From the NCBI RefSeq assembly GCF_004348445.1, contig NZ_SMKV01000015.1, forward strand, positions 62,001 through 126,000: a stretch of DNA of 64,000 bases, in the 5' to 3' direction. Origin of the DNA: Saccharopolyspora aridisoli. GTDB taxonomy: Bacteria > Actinomycetota > Actinomycetes > Mycobacteriales > Pseudonocardiaceae. The position numbers and the translations under genes were made by a program. Shown piece after piece: positions 25,020-34,618 of this stretch; positions within the stretch are counted from its first letter, which is position 1; each line of letters starts with the position of its first letter. The notes beneath the pieces are model-generated. The model ran no database searches, was not told the origin of the DNA, and was given only the letters and a program-made list of their open reading frames with translations.

Positions 25020-25025
25020 GAACTG

Positions 25026-25111
25026 CGGAGGATACGGGATTCGAACCCGTGAGGGCTATTAACCCAACACGATTTCCAATCGTGCGCCTTAGGCCGCTCG
25101 GCCAATCCTCC
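25026..25111 (-). tRNA. tRNA-Ser, anticodon GGA
   Basis: 86-nt class II tRNA. Acceptor GGAGGAT/ATCCTCC, anticodon stem ACGAT/ATCGT with loop TGGAAA giving GGA (UCC/UCU), T-loop GTTCGAATC, and a long variable arm. Confidence 0.95.
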
Positions 25112-25236
25112 GTGCGGAAGCCTAACAGGGCGTTTCGGCGGAGCGGATAGGGGGTCTGAGCTGCGGTGACCACTGGTGACCCGAGTCGTGGGCCCCGGTT
25201 CTACGAGCGCGGACCGCGTCTGGGTACACTGTCCGT

Positions 25237-25322
25237 GGACCTCGTGCGGCGTCCATCCTGTGAACTCCCCCAGGGCCGGAAGGCAGCAAGGGTAAGCGGG
25301 CTCTGACGGGTGCACGGGGTCC
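25237..25322 (+). ncRNA. ffs: Signal recognition particle RNA (4.5S-like)
   Basis: The conserved SRP apical core is visible: 'gggccggaaggcagcaaggg' with 'taagcgggctc' closing it. The ends ggacctcgtgc and gcacggggtcc pair along the base of a long hairpin (one G-U). The small bacterial form, about 86-100 nt, binds Ffh for membrane-protein targeting. Position directly upstream of dnaX is usual in actinobacteria. Exact ends are estimated from pairing. Confidence 0.9.
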
Positions 25323-25386
25323 CCTTACTTTTCAGGGAAGCTCACCCTGGTCCGAGTTGTCAGCCCGACCGCGTAGGGTTCCGACC

Positions 25387-27567
25387 GTGGCGCTCGCCCT
25401 CTACCGCAAGTACCGTCCGGCGACCTTCGCTGAGGTCGCCGGGCAGGAACACGTCACCGAGCCGTTGCGGACCGCGCTGTCCGCCGGGCGGATCAACCAC
25501 GCATACCTGTTCTCCGGCCCGCGCGGCTGCGGCAAGACCTCCAGCGCGCGCATCCTGGCGCGGTCGCTGAACTGCGCCCAGGGCCCGACGGCGGACCCGT
25601 GCGGTGAGTGCGACTCCTGCGTGTCGCTCGCGCCCGAGGGTGGCGGCAGCGTCGACGTCGTCGAGCTCGACGCGGCCAGCCACGGTGGTGTCGACGACAC
25701 CCGCGAGCTGCGGGACCGCGCGTTCTTCGCGCCCGCCCAGTCGCGGTACCGGATCTTCATCATCGACGAGGCCCACATGGTCACCACGCAGGGCTTCAAC
25801 GCCCTGCTGAAGATCGTCGAGGAGCCGCCGGAACACCTGATCTTCGTCTTCGCCACCACCGAACCGGACAAGGTGCTGACCACCATCCGGTCCCGGACCC
25901 ACCACTACCCGTTCCGGCTGATGCCGCCGGGTGTGATGCGCGAGCTGGTGGAGCGGATCTGCGCCGACGAGGGCGTCAAGGTCGAACCGGCAGTGTTCCC
26001 GCTGGTCATCCGTGCTGGTGGTGGTTCGGCGCGAGACACCTTGAGCGTGCTCGACCAGCTGCTGGCCGGTGCCGGTGACGAGGGCGTCACCTACGAGCGG
26101 GCCGTCGCGCTGCTCGGGGTCACCGACGTCGCGCTGATCGACGACATGGTCGACGCGCTCGCGGCCGGCGACGCCGCCTCCGTCTACGGCACGGTCGAGC
26201 GGCTGGTGGAGGCCGGGCACGACCCGCGCCGGTTCGGCTCCGACCTGCTGGACCGGCTGCGCGACCTGGTGCTGCTCAGCTCGGTTCCGGACGCGGGCGA
26301 GCGGGGTCTGGTGGAGACCACCGGGGACGAGCTCACCCGCATGCAGCAGCAGGCCGAGCAGCTGGGCGTGGCGACGCTGTCGAGGTTCGCCGAGATCGTC
26401 CACACCGGACTGTCCGAGATGCGCGGAGCCACGGCGCCGCGCCTGCTGCTGGAACTGCTGTGCGCGCGGATGCTGCTGCCGGCCGTGTCGGACTCGGAAA
26501 CCGCGCTGCTGCAACGACTCGAACGCGTCGAGCGCCGGATGACCATCGCGCCGGGCGAGGCCCCGGCCGCGGAACCCGCTGCTGCGGCGCCGGTTTCGAA
26601 CGACGGCGACAAGCCGAAGCGGGTCTTCCAGCGACCGCACGAGCGCGCCGCCGCCGAGACCGCCCAAGAGGCGCCCGCCGCGCCGAAACCGGCGCAAACC
26701 CCTGTCGCGCAGGAAAGGCCCGCACCCGCTCCGGCGCCTGAACCGGCACCGCAGCCGCCCGCCGCGCAGGCCGAAGAGCCTGCCGCAGCACCGCTGCCGC
26801 AGCGTCCCGCCGAACCGCCGCGCCCGCCGGAGCCGGCCCCGGACCAGCCCGCCGCGTCCGCGCCGAACGGGTTCGACGCCGCAGCCGTGCGCCGGGTGTG
26901 GACCGACGTGCTGCAGGGCGTCGCCAAGCGCAACCGTCCGACGCAGGCGCTGCTGCTCAACGCCACCGTGCAGGACCTCAACGACAGCGTGCTGGTGCTG
27001 TCGATGCCGACGTCCGGGCTGGTCAAGCAGCTCGCGCAGCAGCGGCGGCTGGACTTCGTCCGGGAGTCGCTGCGCGAGGTCGTCGGCGGCGAGTGGGACA
27101 TCCAGTGCGTCGAAGCCGGGGCGGCCCCGCCCGCCCGGCCTGCCGCGCCGAAGCAGCCCCCGCAACCACCGCAGCGCCCGTCGCAGCAGCAGGACGCCGC
27201 CCGGCAGCAGCCCACGGAGCAGCGCCCGCCGGAGCCGAAGCCGTCCCGAGGCAACGGGCAAGGCCCCAACGGTGCTGCTCAGCAGCGCGAACCCGGTGGT
27301 GCGCGCGGTGGTTCGGTCCCGCGCCCACCGGAACCCGATGACATCCCGCCGCCACCGGAGCCCCCGGACGAGGAACCCCCGCCGGACGACATCCCGCCGC
27401 CACCGGAGCCGCAGCGCCCCGCGGCGCCGCCGGACGAGGAGGACCCGGAGTCGATGCTCGCCGAGTCCTCACCGATGGAGGCCGGAACGCGCGTCGGTCG
27501 CGATGCCGACTCGGCGGCCGTCGAGCTCTTCGAACGAGAGCTGGGCGCCCGCCGCATCGAGGGCTGA
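25387..27567 (+). CDS. dnaX: DNA polymerase III subunits gamma/tau
   Basis: 726 aa. AAA+ clamp-loader ATPase: 'LALYRKYRPATFAEVAGQ', Walker A GPRGCGKT (residues 44-51), four zinc Cys (63, 72, 75, 78), 'IIDEAHM' and 'EEPPEHLIFVFATTEP'. Residues about 405-510 are a Pro/Ala-rich linker, then a tau-specific domain (AAVRRVWTDVLQGVAKRNR), then another Pro-rich stretch with a repeated 'DDIPPPPEP'. The GTG at 25387 begins the conserved block. It loads beta clamps at the replication fork. Convergent with the S9 peptidase gene, only 8 bp apart. Confidence 0.95.
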   Translation: MALALYRKYRPATFAEVAGQEHVTEPLRTALSAGRINHAYLFSGPRGCGKTSSARILARSLNCAQGPTADPCGECDSCVSLAPEGGGSVDVVELDAASHGGVDDTRELRDRAFFAPAQSRYRIFIIDEAHMVTTQGFNALLKIVEEPPEHLIFVFATTEPDKVLTTIRSRTHHYPFRLMPPGVMRELVERICADEGVKVEPAVFPLVIRAGGGSARDTLSVLDQLLAGAGDEGVTYERAVALLGVTDVALIDDMVDALAAGDAASVYGTVERLVEAGHDPRRFGSDLLDRLRDLVLLSSVPDAGERGLVETTGDELTRMQQQAEQLGVATLSRFAEIVHTGLSEMRGATAPRLLLELLCARMLLPAVSDSETALLQRLERVERRMTIAPGEAPAAEPAAAAPVSNDGDKPKRVFQRPHERAAAETAQEAPAAPKPAQTPVAQERPAPAPAPEPAPQPPAAQAEEPAAAPLPQRPAEPPRPPEPAPDQPAASAPNGFDAAAVRRVWTDVLQGVAKRNRPTQALLLNATVQDLNDSVLVLSMPTSGLVKQLAQQRRLDFVRESLREVVGGEWDIQCVEAGAAPPARPAAPKQPPQPPQRPSQQQDAARQQPTEQRPPEPKPSRGNGQGPNGAAQQREPGGARGGSVPRPPEPDDIPPPPEPPDEEPPPDDIPPPPEPQRPAAPPDEEDPESMLAESSPMEAGTRVGRDADSAAVELFERELGARRIEG

Positions 27568-27575
27568 CGCTGCCG

Positions 27576-29378
27576 TCAGCCGAGGTGCCGGGCGAGGAAG
27601 GCGAGGGCCTTCGGGTAGGCGTCGAGGCGGTTGGAGCGCTTGGCGAGACCGTGGCCCTCGTCGGGGTACACGTGGAACTCGCACGCTACGTCGTTGCCGC
27701 GCACCGCTTCCACGATCTGCTCGGCCTCGCTCAGCGGCACGCGCGGATCGTTGGCGCCGTGGAGGACGAACAGCGGTGCGGCGATGGAGGAGGCTCGGGT
27801 GAGCGGGGACGCCTCGCGGAGGAAGTCGGCGTCGGTGGCGAGGCTGCCGTACTCGCGTTCCCGGTGGGCCCGACGGTAGGGCGCGGTGTTCTCCAAGAAC
27901 GTGACCAGCGAGGAGATGCCGACGATGTCCACGCCCGCCGCCCACAGCTCGGGCTGGAAGGCCAGTCCGGCGAGCACCATGTAGCCGCCGTAGGACCCGC
28001 CCCACAGCGCCGCGCGGGATGGGTCGACGCCCGCCGCGGGCAACCACTGGTGCAGGTCGGCGAGGTCTTCGACGGATTCGAGCCGGTTGCGGGCGTCGTC
28101 GGCTGAGTACCAGGTCTTGCCGTAGCCGGTGGAGCCCCGGACGTTGGGCACCAGCACCGTGTGGCCGCGGGCGACCATCGCCTGCACCAACGGGTGGAAC
28201 GCGCGCACCGACTCGCTCTCCGGTCCGCCGTGGATGAGCAGCACGGCCGAACCGTCCGGCTCGGCAGGGGAGTAGCGGAAGCACGGGATCTGCTGGCCGT
28301 CGCGAGCGGGAACCCGGTGCACGCTCGGCTCGGCGAGGGCTTCTCCGGCCAACTGCGCAGCTGAAACGGTCAGCGGTGCGCAGCTGCGGGCGGTGATGTC
28401 GACGAGCAGCACGTCACCGGGTGAGGTGGGGGAGCTGAAGGTGAGCGCCGCGAACCGGGAGTCCGGTGACCAGACCGGCTCGGGCAGCGGGAACCCGCAC
28501 CAGCCCTCGGTCGGCAGCGCGATGTCCAGCAGGTGCTCACCGGTCTCGGCGTCGTGCAGGGCGGGCCGGTGCGCGCCGTCGACGGCGGTCAGCACGAGCA
28601 GGGTGCGCCCGTCCGGCGACAACCGGCCGGTGAGGTCGTGCGAAGGGGAGGTCACCAGCCACCGGTGCTCACCGGTGCGCGGGTCCAGCCGAGCGATGCC
28701 GGTGTGCTCGCGCCCGGCATCGCTGGTCACGACCAGCCCTCCGGCCTGCCACCCGGGGTTCAGGTGGCGTGCGGCGACGTCGCGGCCGATGAGCTCGCGC
28801 AGCCGGTCGGACCCGGTCCCGGGCATGATCTCGGCCAGCAGCACCTGGTCGGACAGGGGTCTCGCGGCGGGCACGGTGATCGCCGCCCAGCGGGAGCCGG
28901 GGTCGATCGAGACCTCGGCGACCATCCCGCCGCCGTCGTAGAGGACGTGCTCCTCGCCGGTGACGGCGCTGCGGATCACCACGTCGAAGTCGACGCCGTT
29001 GCGGCGGTTGGTGGCGTAGACGATGCGGCCGGGCAGCACGTCGAGCAGCCGGTGCACGTGCTCGGGGTCGCGGACCAGCGGCTCCAAGTCGGACAGCTGA
29101 GCCGGTCGCCGCCGGCGGTCGTCGAGGCGCAGCAGCGACAGCTGGCCGCGTTCGTTGCCGTCGCTGTCGTGCTGCACCACCACGGCGCGCTCGCCGGGCA
29201 GGTAGCGGCCGGTGACGGCGCCGGTCAGCGCGGTCAGCTCGGTGCGCTTGTCGTCGGCGAGCTCCACCAGCTGCACCGACCCTGACTCGTCACAGCCCGC
29301 GAGCACCCGTCCGTCGTCGGTCACGTCGAACGCGCGCCAGGTGGTCAGTTCCAGCAGCCGTGTGATGTCCAGCGTCAC
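27576..29378 (-). CDS. S9 family prolyl oligopeptidase-like peptidase
   Basis: 600 aa. An N-terminal beta-propeller (WD-like blades with 'SPDGRTLL', 'SPDSRFAAL') precedes an alpha/beta-hydrolase domain. The triad is Ser in 'WGGSYGGYMVLAG', Asp in 'HGANDPRVPLSEAEQI' and His in 'YPDEGHGLAKRSNRL'. Acylaminoacyl-peptidase/DPP-like members trim small peptides. No signal peptide, so it is probably cytosolic and could process peptides imported by the nearby peptide ABC transporter (inference). The ATG at 29378 opens the first blade. Confidence 0.9.
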   Translation of the reverse strand: MTLDITRLLELTTWRAFDVTDDGRVLAGCDESGSVQLVELADDKRTELTALTGAVTGRYLPGERAVVVQHDSDGNERGQLSLLRLDDRRRRPAQLSDLEPLVRDPEHVHRLLDVLPGRIVYATNRRNGVDFDVVIRSAVTGEEHVLYDGGGMVAEVSIDPGSRWAAITVPAARPLSDQVLLAEIMPGTGSDRLRELIGRDVAARHLNPGWQAGGLVVTSDAGREHTGIARLDPRTGEHRWLVTSPSHDLTGRLSPDGRTLLVLTAVDGAHRPALHDAETGEHLLDIALPTEGWCGFPLPEPVWSPDSRFAALTFSSPTSPGDVLLVDITARSCAPLTVSAAQLAGEALAEPSVHRVPARDGQQIPCFRYSPAEPDGSAVLLIHGGPESESVRAFHPLVQAMVARGHTVLVPNVRGSTGYGKTWYSADDARNRLESVEDLADLHQWLPAAGVDPSRAALWGGSYGGYMVLAGLAFQPELWAAGVDIVGISSLVTFLENTAPYRRAHREREYGSLATDADFLREASPLTRASSIAAPLFVLHGANDPRVPLSEAEQIVEAVRGNDVACEFHVYPDEGHGLAKRSNRLDAYPKALAFLARHLG

Positions 29379-29594
29379 GTGAGCACCTTGTCACGTCGTG
29401 TGATGACGACCAAGGATGGGAGCTTGCCCCGTTCGTCGTGCGAGGGGCGTGGCCACGAGGCGTGAAGGCCACCTCGCGGCTGGCCCCGCCACCCGCAACG
29501 CTGAGCAAGGTGAGTTCAGAGCTGGGACGGCAGAACCTCTACGCTGGTCTTGTGCCCCGTGCGGGGGTACTCACCCGGGCGATGAGGAGTAACG

Positions 29595-29939
29595 GTGCAG
29601 CCAGGTGGCCAGCCGAACATGCAGCAGATCATGGAACAGGCGCAGAAGATGCAGGAGCAGCTGATGTCTGCGCAGCAGGAGCTCGCCGATGCGGAGGTCA
29701 CCGGGAGCGCCGGTGGCGAGCTGGTGACCGCGACCGTCACCGGTGCCGGGGAGCTCAAGGGACTGGTGATCGACCCGAAGGCGGCCGATCCGGAGGACAC
29801 CGAGACGCTGGCGGACCTGGTCGTGGCGGCCGTCCGCGACGCCAACCGGGCCGCGCAGGAGTTGCAGGCGCAGAAGATGGGCCCGCTGACGGGCGGTCTG
29901 GGCGGCGGCCTGGGCGAGCTCGGCCTGCCGGGTCTGTGA
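29595..29939 (+). CDS. ebfC: YbaB/EbfC nucleoid-associated protein
   Basis: 114 aa. '[47 protein letters not shown]' is the hallmark YbaB fold, a dimer that binds DNA. The GTG start has the ribosome site GAGGAG 6 nt before it. It lies 16 bp before recR, the arrangement found in most bacteria. A Pro/Gly-rich tail ([15 protein letters not shown]) is common in actinobacterial members. Confidence 0.93.
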   Translation: MQPGGQPNMQQIMEQAQKMQEQLMSAQQELADAEVTGSAGGELVTATVTGAGELKGLVIDPKAADPEDTETLADLVVAAVRDANRAAQELQAQKMGPLTGGLGGGLGELGLPGL

Positions 29940-29955
29940 TCCGGGGCGAGTCGAC

Positions 29956-30552
29956 GTGTACGAGGGTCCGGTACAGGATTTGATCGATGAGCTGGGGCGC
30001 CTTCCCGGCATCGGTCCGAAGGGCGCGCAGCGCATCGCCTTCCACCTGTTGGCCGCGGAGCCGGCGGACGTGACCCGGCTGCAGGAGGTCCTGCAGCAGG
30101 TCAAGGAGGGCGTGGTGTTCTGCGACGTCTGTGGCAACGTCTCCGAGGAGACGACCTGCCGCATCTGCCGGGACGCCCGGCGGGACAAGACGCTGGTCTG
30201 CGTGGTGGAGGAGCCCAAGGACGTGCTCGCGGTGGAGCGCACCCGCGAGTTCAAGGGCCGCTACCACGTGCTCGGTGGTGCGCTCGACCCGTTGTCGGGC
30301 GTCGGACCGGATCAGCTCCGGGTCCGGGAGCTGCTGGCGCGGATCGGGACCGACGAGATCAGCGAGGTGATCATCGCGACGGACCCGAACACCGAGGGCG
30401 AGGCGACCGCGACGTATTTGGTGCGGATGTTGCGCGACTTCCCGGGTCTGAACGTCACGCGGCTCGCTTCCGGACTTCCGATGGGTGGCGACCTCGAGTT
30501 CGCCGATGAATTGACGCTCGGCCGGGCTCTGTCCGGTCGTCGTTCGATGTAG
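29956..30552 (+). CDS. recR: Recombination mediator RecR
   Basis: 198 aa, family length. Helix-hairpin-helix '[20 protein letters not shown]', Cys4 zinc finger (Cys56, 59, 68, 71), Toprim domain with '[16 protein letters not shown]' and '[16 protein letters not shown]', and the C-terminal '[29 protein letters not shown]'. It works with RecF/RecO to load RecA at gaps. The GTG start is 16 bp after ebfC. It probably forms an operon with ebfC. Confidence 0.96.
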   Translation: MYEGPVQDLIDELGRLPGIGPKGAQRIAFHLLAAEPADVTRLQEVLQQVKEGVVFCDVCGNVSEETTCRICRDARRDKTLVCVVEEPKDVLAVERTREFKGRYHVLGGALDPLSGVGPDQLRVRELLARIGTDEISEVIIATDPNTEGEATATYLVRMLRDFPGLNVTRLASGLPMGGDLEFADELTLGRALSGRRSM

Positions 30553-30878
30553 TAAGCGAGAACGGTCAAGCGCGAACAAATCAATAGCGGGAACGGCGGC
30601 GCCTTTCTTCTCGGGAATCACGGGAGGTCAGGCGCCGTCTTCGTGTTCGCGAGGAAACAAGTCGCCAGGTCCTTGACTAGGACGATTCCTTCCTCTATTC
30701 GCCCGCGTTAGCGTAGAACTCGCAGTTCTTGCAAGGCCCTCCTCCTGCTCGGTCGCCCCGATCTCCAAGGGCCGCCTAAGTAGCGCGATCGTAACCTTGA
30801 TTGTTCCATTCCACTCCTTTCGAGGGTTACTCTCACGGAACTCTGCTGCCTATGGACACAAACGGGTGGGTAAATCCA
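30553..30878. other. Intergenic region recR - peptide transporter
   Basis: About 325 bp, less GC-rich than the surroundings. It contains a dyad ggcgcc...ggcgcc with flanking ac/gt near 30593-30638 that may terminate recR. AT-richer sequence at 30785-30850 probably carries the promoter of the peptide-transport operon. No gene seen. Confidence 0.4.
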
Positions 30879-32573
30879 ATGAGTAGAGCTCCATCGGTGC
30901 GGCGAAGCGGAACCCGCTCTCTGCGTCGGGTCATCACGGTCGGCATCGCTTTCGCAACCGCTGCGTCCCTGGCGGGCTGCGCGCAATCCGAGCGCGGGGC
31001 CGGTGGCGGAGAGGGCGGCACCTTCACCTTCGGTGCGGCCGGTGCTCCGGACCTGTTCGATCCCTTCTACGCCTCCGACGGGGAGACCTTCCGCGTCACC
31101 CGGCAGCTGATGGAGGGCCTGGTCAACTTCAAGCCGGGCTCGGTCGAGGTCGAACCGTCCCTGGCCGAGAGCTGGGAGCAGACGCCGGACGGCAAGACCT
31201 GGACGTTCAAGCTGCGCAGCGGTGTGAAGTTCCACGACGGCACGGACTTCAACTCCGACGCGGTCTGCAAGAACTTCCAGCGCTGGTACAACCAGACCGG
31301 AGCCGGGCAGAACAACGCGCTGTCCTACTACTGGATCGAGAACTTCGGCGGCTTCGCCGACGGCAAGGCGCCCTCGCTGTTCCGGGACTGCGAGAACCCG
31401 GACCCGACCACCGCGGTCGTGCACCTGACCCGCGCGACCTCGAAGTTCCCCGACCTGCTGGGACTTCCGTCGTTCAGCATGCAGTCGCCGACGGCGATGG
31501 AGCAGTACAAGGCCAACGACGTGAAGGCGCAGGGCGACAGCTTCGTCTACCCCGAGTACGCCAAGGCCCACCCGACCGGCACGGGGCCGTTCGAGTTCGA
31601 CTCCTACGACCAGTCCAACGGCACGATCAAGCTGGTCCGCAACGACCAGTACTGGGGCGACAAGACCAAGGTCAACGAGCTGATCTTCCGGATCATCCCG
31701 GACGAGACCGTCCGCAAGCAGGAGCTGGAGTCGGGCGCGATCGACGGCTACGACTTCCCCAACGCGGCCGACCTGAAGGCGCTGCGCGACGCGGGCCACG
31801 ACGTCCAGGTCCGCGACCCGTTCAACATCATGTACCTGGGGATCACCCAGAAGAACAACCCGGCGCTGCAGAACCTCAAGGTCCGGCAGGCCCTGGCCCA
31901 CGCGGTGGACCGGGAAACGCTGGTCAAGGCCAACCTGCCGGAAGGCGCCTCGGTGGCCAGCCAGTTCTACCCGGAGAACGTCGACGGCTACGCCCCCGAC
32001 GTGCAGCAGTACCCGCACGATCCGGCCAAGGCCAAGCAACTGCTCGCCGAGGCGGGCGCGTCGAACCTGACGGTGAACTTCTACTGGCCGACCGAGGTCA
32101 CCCGGCCCTACATGCCGGACCCGCAGGGCATCTACAACGCCCTCGCCGAAGACCTGCGCGAAGCCGGCATCACCGTCAACCCGGTGAGCAAGCCGTGGAA
32201 CGGCGGCTACATCGACGACGTCGACAACGCCAAGGCCGACATCTTCCTGCTCGGCTGGACCGGTGACTACAACACGCCGGACAACTTCATCGGCACGTTC
32301 TTCGGCACGCCGACCAACCGCTTCCACACCGCGGGAGCACCGTGGGGTGAGGACCTGGCGGGGCAGCTGCGGGCGGCCGATTCCGAGCCGGACGCAGCCA
32401 AGCGCACCTCGATGTACCAGGACATCAACCGCAAGCTGCTGTCCGAGTACCTGCCCGCGATCCCGCTGTCGCACTCGCCGCCGGCGATCGTGACGAGCTC
32501 CCGAGTCCAGGGTCTGGTGACCTCACCGCTGACCGCCGAGGAGTTCGCTTCGGTGAGCGTCTCGGAGCAGTGA
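30879..32573 (+). CDS. Peptide ABC transporter substrate-binding lipoprotein
   Basis: 564 aa. A basic twin-Arg-containing N-terminus and hydrophobic stretch end in a lipobox (SLAGC), so it is an exported lipoprotein. The SBP_bac_5 fold is shown by 'LAESWEQTPDGKTWTFKLRSGVKFHDGTDFNSD', 'HPTGTGPFEFDSYD' and 'NLKVRQALAHAVDRETLV'. It captures oligo- or dipeptides outside the membrane for the permeases encoded next. ATG 30879 gives a normal signal peptide; ATG 30852 is also possible. First gene of a five-gene operon. Confidence 0.93.
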   Translation: MSRAPSVRRSGTRSLRRVITVGIAFATAASLAGCAQSERGAGGGEGGTFTFGAAGAPDLFDPFYASDGETFRVTRQLMEGLVNFKPGSVEVEPSLAESWEQTPDGKTWTFKLRSGVKFHDGTDFNSDAVCKNFQRWYNQTGAGQNNALSYYWIENFGGFADGKAPSLFRDCENPDPTTAVVHLTRATSKFPDLLGLPSFSMQSPTAMEQYKANDVKAQGDSFVYPEYAKAHPTGTGPFEFDSYDQSNGTIKLVRNDQYWGDKTKVNELIFRIIPDETVRKQELESGAIDGYDFPNAADLKALRDAGHDVQVRDPFNIMYLGITQKNNPALQNLKVRQALAHAVDRETLVKANLPEGASVASQFYPENVDGYAPDVQQYPHDPAKAKQLLAEAGASNLTVNFYWPTEVTRPYMPDPQGIYNALAEDLREAGITVNPVSKPWNGGYIDDVDNAKADIFLLGWTGDYNTPDNFIGTFFGTPTNRFHTAGAPWGEDLAGQLRAADSEPDAAKRTSMYQDINRKLLSEYLPAIPLSHSPPAIVTSSRVQGLVTSPLTAEEFASVSVSEQ

Positions 32574-32656
32574 TCCCGAGGTGCTGCGCGCGGGGCCGGT
32601 GCGAACCGGTTCCGCGCGCAGCACCCGGTTCGCTGACTTGAACACGGGGGTTTCGC

Positions 32657-33667
32657 GTGCTCCGCTTCACTGTTCGACGACTGGGACAGCTGGTGCTGGT
32701 CGTCTTCGTCCTGTCGATGCTGCTGTTCGGCTGGCTGCGCATGCTGCCGGGCGGACCGGTCTCTGCACTGCTGGGCGACCGCGCCACACCGGCCGCGCGG
32801 GAGCAGCTCGAGAAGGCTCTCGGGCTCGACCAGCCGATCTTCGTGCAGTACTTCAAGTTCCTCGGCCGGGCGATCACCGGCGACTTCGGCACCTCGACCG
32901 GGGTGCAGCGCGGTGATTCCGCGCTGGAGGTGTTCATCACCCGCTTCCCGGCGACGCTGGAGCTGTCCATCCTGGCGCTGGTCCTGGCCGTGGTGGTCGG
33001 CATCCCGCTGGGGTACCTGGCCGCCCGCAAGCGCGGTGGATGGCTGGACAACCTGAGCATCACGTGGTCGCTGGTGGGCGTCGCCGTGCCGGTGTTCTTC
33101 CTGGCGTTCCTGCTGAAGTTCGTCTTCGCCATCGAGCTCGGCGCGCTGCCCGCCTCCGGGCGGCAGGACTCGGCGATCAACGCCACCCGGGTCACCGGCT
33201 TCTACGTCCTCGACGGGTTGCTGACCCGCGAGTGGGACGCCTCCTGGAACGCGTTGGTGCACCTCATCCTGCCCGCCATCGCGCTGTCGACCATCCCGTT
33301 CGCGGTGATCTTCCGGATCACCCGGGCCGCGGTGCTCGACGTGATGGACGAGGACTACGTGCGCACCGCGCGCGCGAAGGGCTTGGGGCAGATGGTGATC
33401 CGGCGCAGGCACATCCTGCACAACGCGATGCTGCCGGTGGTCACCACCATCGGTCTGCAGACCGGTGCGCTGCTGGCGGGCGCGGTGCTGACCGAGCGGG
33501 TGTTCAACATCGCCGGTATCGGGCAGGCCGTCGCGATCGGCTTCGAACGCAAGGACTTCCCGGTGCTGCAGGTGGTCATCCTGGCATCCGCGATGGTCTA
33601 CGTGCTGGTCAACCTCGTCGTCGACCTCTCGTACGCGTTGATCGACCCACGACTGCGGACACGGTGA
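32657..33667 (+). CDS. Peptide ABC transporter permease (DppB/OppB type)
   Basis: 336 aa, six membrane segments. A GTG start leads into 'LRFTVRRLGQLVLVVFVLSM', typical of DppB N-termini, then 'PGGPVSALLGDRATPAA' and the EAA loop 'YVRTARAKGLGQMVIRRRHILHNA', which contacts the ATPases. It lies 83 bp after the binding protein and 6 bp before the second permease. Confidence 0.94.
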   Translation: MLRFTVRRLGQLVLVVFVLSMLLFGWLRMLPGGPVSALLGDRATPAAREQLEKALGLDQPIFVQYFKFLGRAITGDFGTSTGVQRGDSALEVFITRFPATLELSILALVLAVVVGIPLGYLAARKRGGWLDNLSITWSLVGVAVPVFFLAFLLKFVFAIELGALPASGRQDSAINATRVTGFYVLDGLLTREWDASWNALVHLILPAIALSTIPFAVIFRITRAAVLDVMDEDYVRTARAKGLGQMVIRRRHILHNAMLPVVTTIGLQTGALLAGAVLTERVFNIAGIGQAVAIGFERKDFPVLQVVILASAMVYVLVNLVVDLSYALIDPRLRTR

Positions 33668-33673
33668 GGGACG

Positions 33674-34606
33674 ATGGTGCTCAACACGCAGCGCAAGGAC
33701 GGGCTCGACGCGCTGGCGGAATCGGCCTCCGACGCCGGTGTCAGCCTCGCCGCGTCGGCCTGGCGGAGGTTGCGCCGCAACCCGGTCTTCATCGTCGGTG
33801 CACTGGTCATCGTGGCGTTCGTGCTGCTGGCACTGCTGGCGCCGCTGCTGGCACCGCACGACCCGGCGCAACGCCTGCTGGAATCGCAGGTCTCCCGCGC
33901 GGAGAACACGATTCCGCCGTCGCAGCCCGGATTCCCGCTGGGTGGCGACCAGTACGGCCGTGACCTGCTTTCCCGGCTGCTGCTGGGCTCCCAGCAGACG
34001 CTGCTGGTGGCGGTCCTGGCCACCGTGATCGGCCTCGGCGGCGGTCTGGTGCTCGGCTTGCTCGCCGGTGCCTTCGGCGGCTGGGTGGACTCGTTGGTCA
34101 TGCGCATCGCCGACGTGATGCTGTCGGTGCCGTCGCTGCTGCTGGCGGTGTCGATCGGCGCGCTGTTCGCCGAGCAGACCCAGTTCACCGTGATCCTCGC
34201 GGTGGCGATCGTGCAGGTGCCGATCTTCGGACGGCTGCTGCGCGGCACGATGCTGGCGCAACGCAGCAGCGATCACGTGCTGGCGGCGCGGGCCCTCGGC
34301 GTCAAGGAGAGCGCGATCGTGTTCCGGCACATGCTGCCCAACGCGTTGGGGCCGGTGATCGTGCAGGCCACGCTGGTGCTGGCGGTGGCGATCATCGACG
34401 CGGCGGCGCTGTCCTTCCTGGGTCTGGGCGCGGCCGACGACTCGGTGCCGGAATGGGGCCAGATGCTCGGCGGCGCGCAGGACATCATCGACTCGCATCC
34501 GCAGCTGGCGTTCTGGCCCGCCGGTTGCATCATCCTGGTCGCCTTCGGGTTCACGCTGGTCGGCGAGTCGCTGCGCGACGCGTTGGACCCCAAGCGACGC
34601 CGGTAA
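33674..34606 (+). CDS. Peptide ABC transporter permease (DppC/OppC type)
   Basis: 310 aa. The OppC N-terminal motif '[21 protein letters not shown]', '[18 protein letters not shown]' and the EAA loop '[24 protein letters not shown]' are all present. It pairs with the DppB-type permease to form the channel. The ribosome site GAGGGACG precedes the ATG closely. The next gene follows after 12 bp. Confidence 0.94.
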   Translation: MVLNTQRKDGLDALAESASDAGVSLAASAWRRLRRNPVFIVGALVIVAFVLLALLAPLLAPHDPAQRLLESQVSRAENTIPPSQPGFPLGGDQYGRDLLSRLLLGSQQTLLVAVLATVIGLGGGLVLGLLAGAFGGWVDSLVMRIADVMLSVPSLLLAVSIGALFAEQTQFTVILAVAIVQVPIFGRLLRGTMLAQRSSDHVLAARALGVKESAIVFRHMLPNALGPVIVQATLVLAVAIIDAAALSFLGLGAADDSVPEWGQMLGGAQDIIDSHPQLAFWPAGCIILVAFGFTLVGESLRDALDPKRRR

Positions 34607-34618
34607 GGGGAGTTGGCA

